Position numbers and translations under genes: made by a program | Notes under the pieces: generated by a model | What the model was told of the DNA's origin: nothing | Database searches by the model: none | The model's input: only the letters and a program-made list of their open reading frames with translations | Source of the DNA: Balneolaceae bacterium | GTDB lineage: Bacteria; Bacteroidota; Rhodothermia; Balneolales; Balneolaceae | DNA length: 64,000 bases | Direction: 5' to 3' | NCBI GenBank assembly: GCA_017640605.1 | Contig: JAEPQH010000016.1 | Coordinates: 1 to 64,000, forward strand | In this document: positions 63,034 through 64,000 of the stretch, one piece after another | Layout: every line of letters starts with the position of its first letter | How positions within the stretch are numbered: position 1 is the stretch's first letter

Positions 63034-63528
63034 ATGGCAGAAAACAAAAAAAATACAAAAGACAAAAAAGGCGATTCCAAATCGAAAGGAGCTCCCAATA
63101 AACTGGTAGCTATTGGAAAAATTTTCCTGCTTGTACTAATTCTTGCAGGTCAGGCGTACCTCGCCTACGTAATCGTGGACTCCTACTATCCAAGTTTATA
63201 CGCTAAAATGAACGAGGAAGAACCACCGGAAATGGGCACATACATGATGGAGCAGTTGGTAGTAAATCCCGCAAATACCAACGGGCGGCGCTATTTAATG
63301 GTAGAAATCAGCCTTGAAATGCATTTAGAGCACATTCCATTAATGGAAACGAATAACCCGAAGGTAAAACAAGACCTTATAGAAGCATTTTCCTCACGAA
63401 CGGTAAGTGAACTCACTACGGCAGAAGAGCGTGAAGTATTACGGCAGGAAGTAACCGACATAATTAATTCTTCGATTGGGGAGACTTCGGTACAAAACTT
63501 GTATTTCACGAAGTATGTATTGCAATGA
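63034..63528 (+). CDS. fliL: Flagellar basal-body protein FliL
   Basis: FliL surrounds and stabilises the stator. The 164-residue protein has a lysine-rich cytoplasmic N-terminus, one membrane segment (about 27-50) and the periplasmic stomatin-like domain (about 65-164, VNPANTNGRRYLMVEISLEM; LREEVTDIINSS-like C-terminal part). It lies 12 bases after motB in the order motA-motB-fliL-fliM. Confidence 0.92.
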   Translation: MAENKKNTKDKKGDSKSKGAPNKLVAIGKIFLLVLILAGQAYLAYVIVDSYYPSLYAKMNEEEPPEMGTYMMEQLVVNPANTNGRRYLMVEISLEMHLEHIPLMETNNPKVKQDLIEAFSSRTVSELTTAEEREVLRQEVTDIINSSIGETSVQNLYFTKYVLQ

Positions 63529-63552
63529 GTTTAATCAAATACCGTAAGTACA

Positions 63553-64000
63553 ATGGGCTCCCAAACCCCCAACAAAAAAAAGGGCAAGGTTAAGTTTGTA
63601 GTTCCCTACGACTTCCGCCGCCCAAAGCTGTTTAGTAAAGAGATCATGCGCACAATTGGGCAGATCCACGATACTATTGCGCGTGGGTTGGGACGTATTT
63701 ACAGTACATCGCTTAATTATAAAGTGGATGTTTCGCTCAACAGAATTGAGCAATTTTCTTCGGATGATTTCACTAAAGATTTACCGAGTCCGGCAGTAAT
63801 CTACATTTTACAAGGTAAGCTGCTAGGTGGCGAAATCATCATTTCTATGCCGCCTGAGTTTTGTATCCACATTATCGAGCGCCAAAGTGGAGGTCCCGGT
63901 ATTGATTTATCACACAAACGGGTACTTACCACCATCGAAGAAAAAATAATTTCACGCATTATGAAAAGCGTGATTGAAGAAATCCGGGTTGCGTGGGAAC
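63553..64000 (+). CDS. fliM: Flagellar motor switch protein FliM (partial)
   Basis: The reading frame starts at ATG 63553 and runs open to the window edge (149 residues visible). After a basic N-terminus comes the FliM middle domain: YDFRRPKLFSKEIMRTIGQI, then LGRIYSTSLNYKVDVSLNRIEQFSSDDF. FliM carries the surface that binds CheY-P and FliG. The first 15 residues are lysine-rich and lack the usual acidic CheY-binding motif (LSQxEIDALL). This is notable, since switching would then need another contact. In-frame stops lie just upstream, so no earlier start is possible. Confidence 0.93.
   Translation, partial: MGSQTPNKKKGKVKFVVPYDFRRPKLFSKEIMRTIGQIHDTIARGLGRIYSTSLNYKVDVSLNRIEQFSSDDFTKDLPSPAVIYILQGKLLGGEIIISMPPEFCIHIIERQSGGPGIDLSHKRVLTTIEEKIISRIMKSVIEEIRVAWE

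Overview
The window reads as chromosomal DNA from a motile, probably marine member of the Balneolota/Rhodothermota (Balneola- or Gracilimonas-like). The reasons are an AT-leaning composition, secreted enzymes that end in the 'NYPNPFNPST' type IX (Por) sorting domain, a Gram-negative envelope (porin, TonB C-terminal proteins, lipoprotein) and a full flagellar/chemotaxis block in a Bacteroidota-like background. The taxon is inferred from these features, not from a database search.

Layout. (1) 1-3.6 kb: housekeeping genes (M28 peptidase lipoprotein, OsmC, a small membrane protein, HAD phosphatase, HisE). (2) 3.7-8.4 kb: an accessory island ending at the 3' side of a CAT-anticodon tRNA. It holds 3.3 copies of a 198-bp tandem repeat, an antisense antitoxin remnant, an N-truncated Rhs/YD-repeat toxin tip with a papain-fold C-terminus and a candidate immunity gene, two copies of a 75-bp repeat, an AbiEii-like nucleotidyltransferase with a winged-helix partner, and a 125-bp inverted-repeat element. 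(3) 8.5-16.2 kb: MenE-like ligase, HisF, glutamate synthase large subunit, a YehS-like protein and a PGRP-type amidase. (4) 16.3-23.6 kb: two large secreted enzymes on the minus strand, a ThuA/glucose-dehydrogenase-like multidomain protein and a GH81 beta-1,3-glucanase, suggesting laminarin use. (5) 23.7-48.5 kb: signalling and chemotaxis. There are four histidine-kinase-like proteins, two CheY, two CheX, CheA with a duplicated N-terminal domain, CheR, CheD, CheB, CheW, three chemoreceptors, a PAS-only receptor-like protein, two secreted TonB C-terminal proteins and a porin. (6) 48.7-64 kb: the flagellar operon flgB-flgC-orf-fliE-F-G-H-I-J-motE-like-fliK-flgD-flgE, a terminator and repeat region, then motA-motB-fliL-fliM, where the window ends inside fliM.

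How it works together. The motility genes appear to be transcribed in two tiers. A sigma-54-type -24/-12 element lies just before flgB, next to a divergent FlrB-like kinase. A recurring sigma-28-type motif (TAAG, 14-15 nt, then a CCGATAA-like -10) lies before cheY, cheD, cheW, the second TonB-like gene, the porin-MCP pair, the PAS-only protein, the FlrB-like kinase and motA, and more weakly before an unknown 135-residue protein. This shared promoter pattern ties several unrecognised genes to motility and is the most useful unexpected signal here. Other unusual points are the duplicated N-terminal domain of CheA, the C-terminal DFSEF tails on two receptors, the eroded ATP-binding domains of two kinase-like proteins, and the orphan Rhs toxin cassette.
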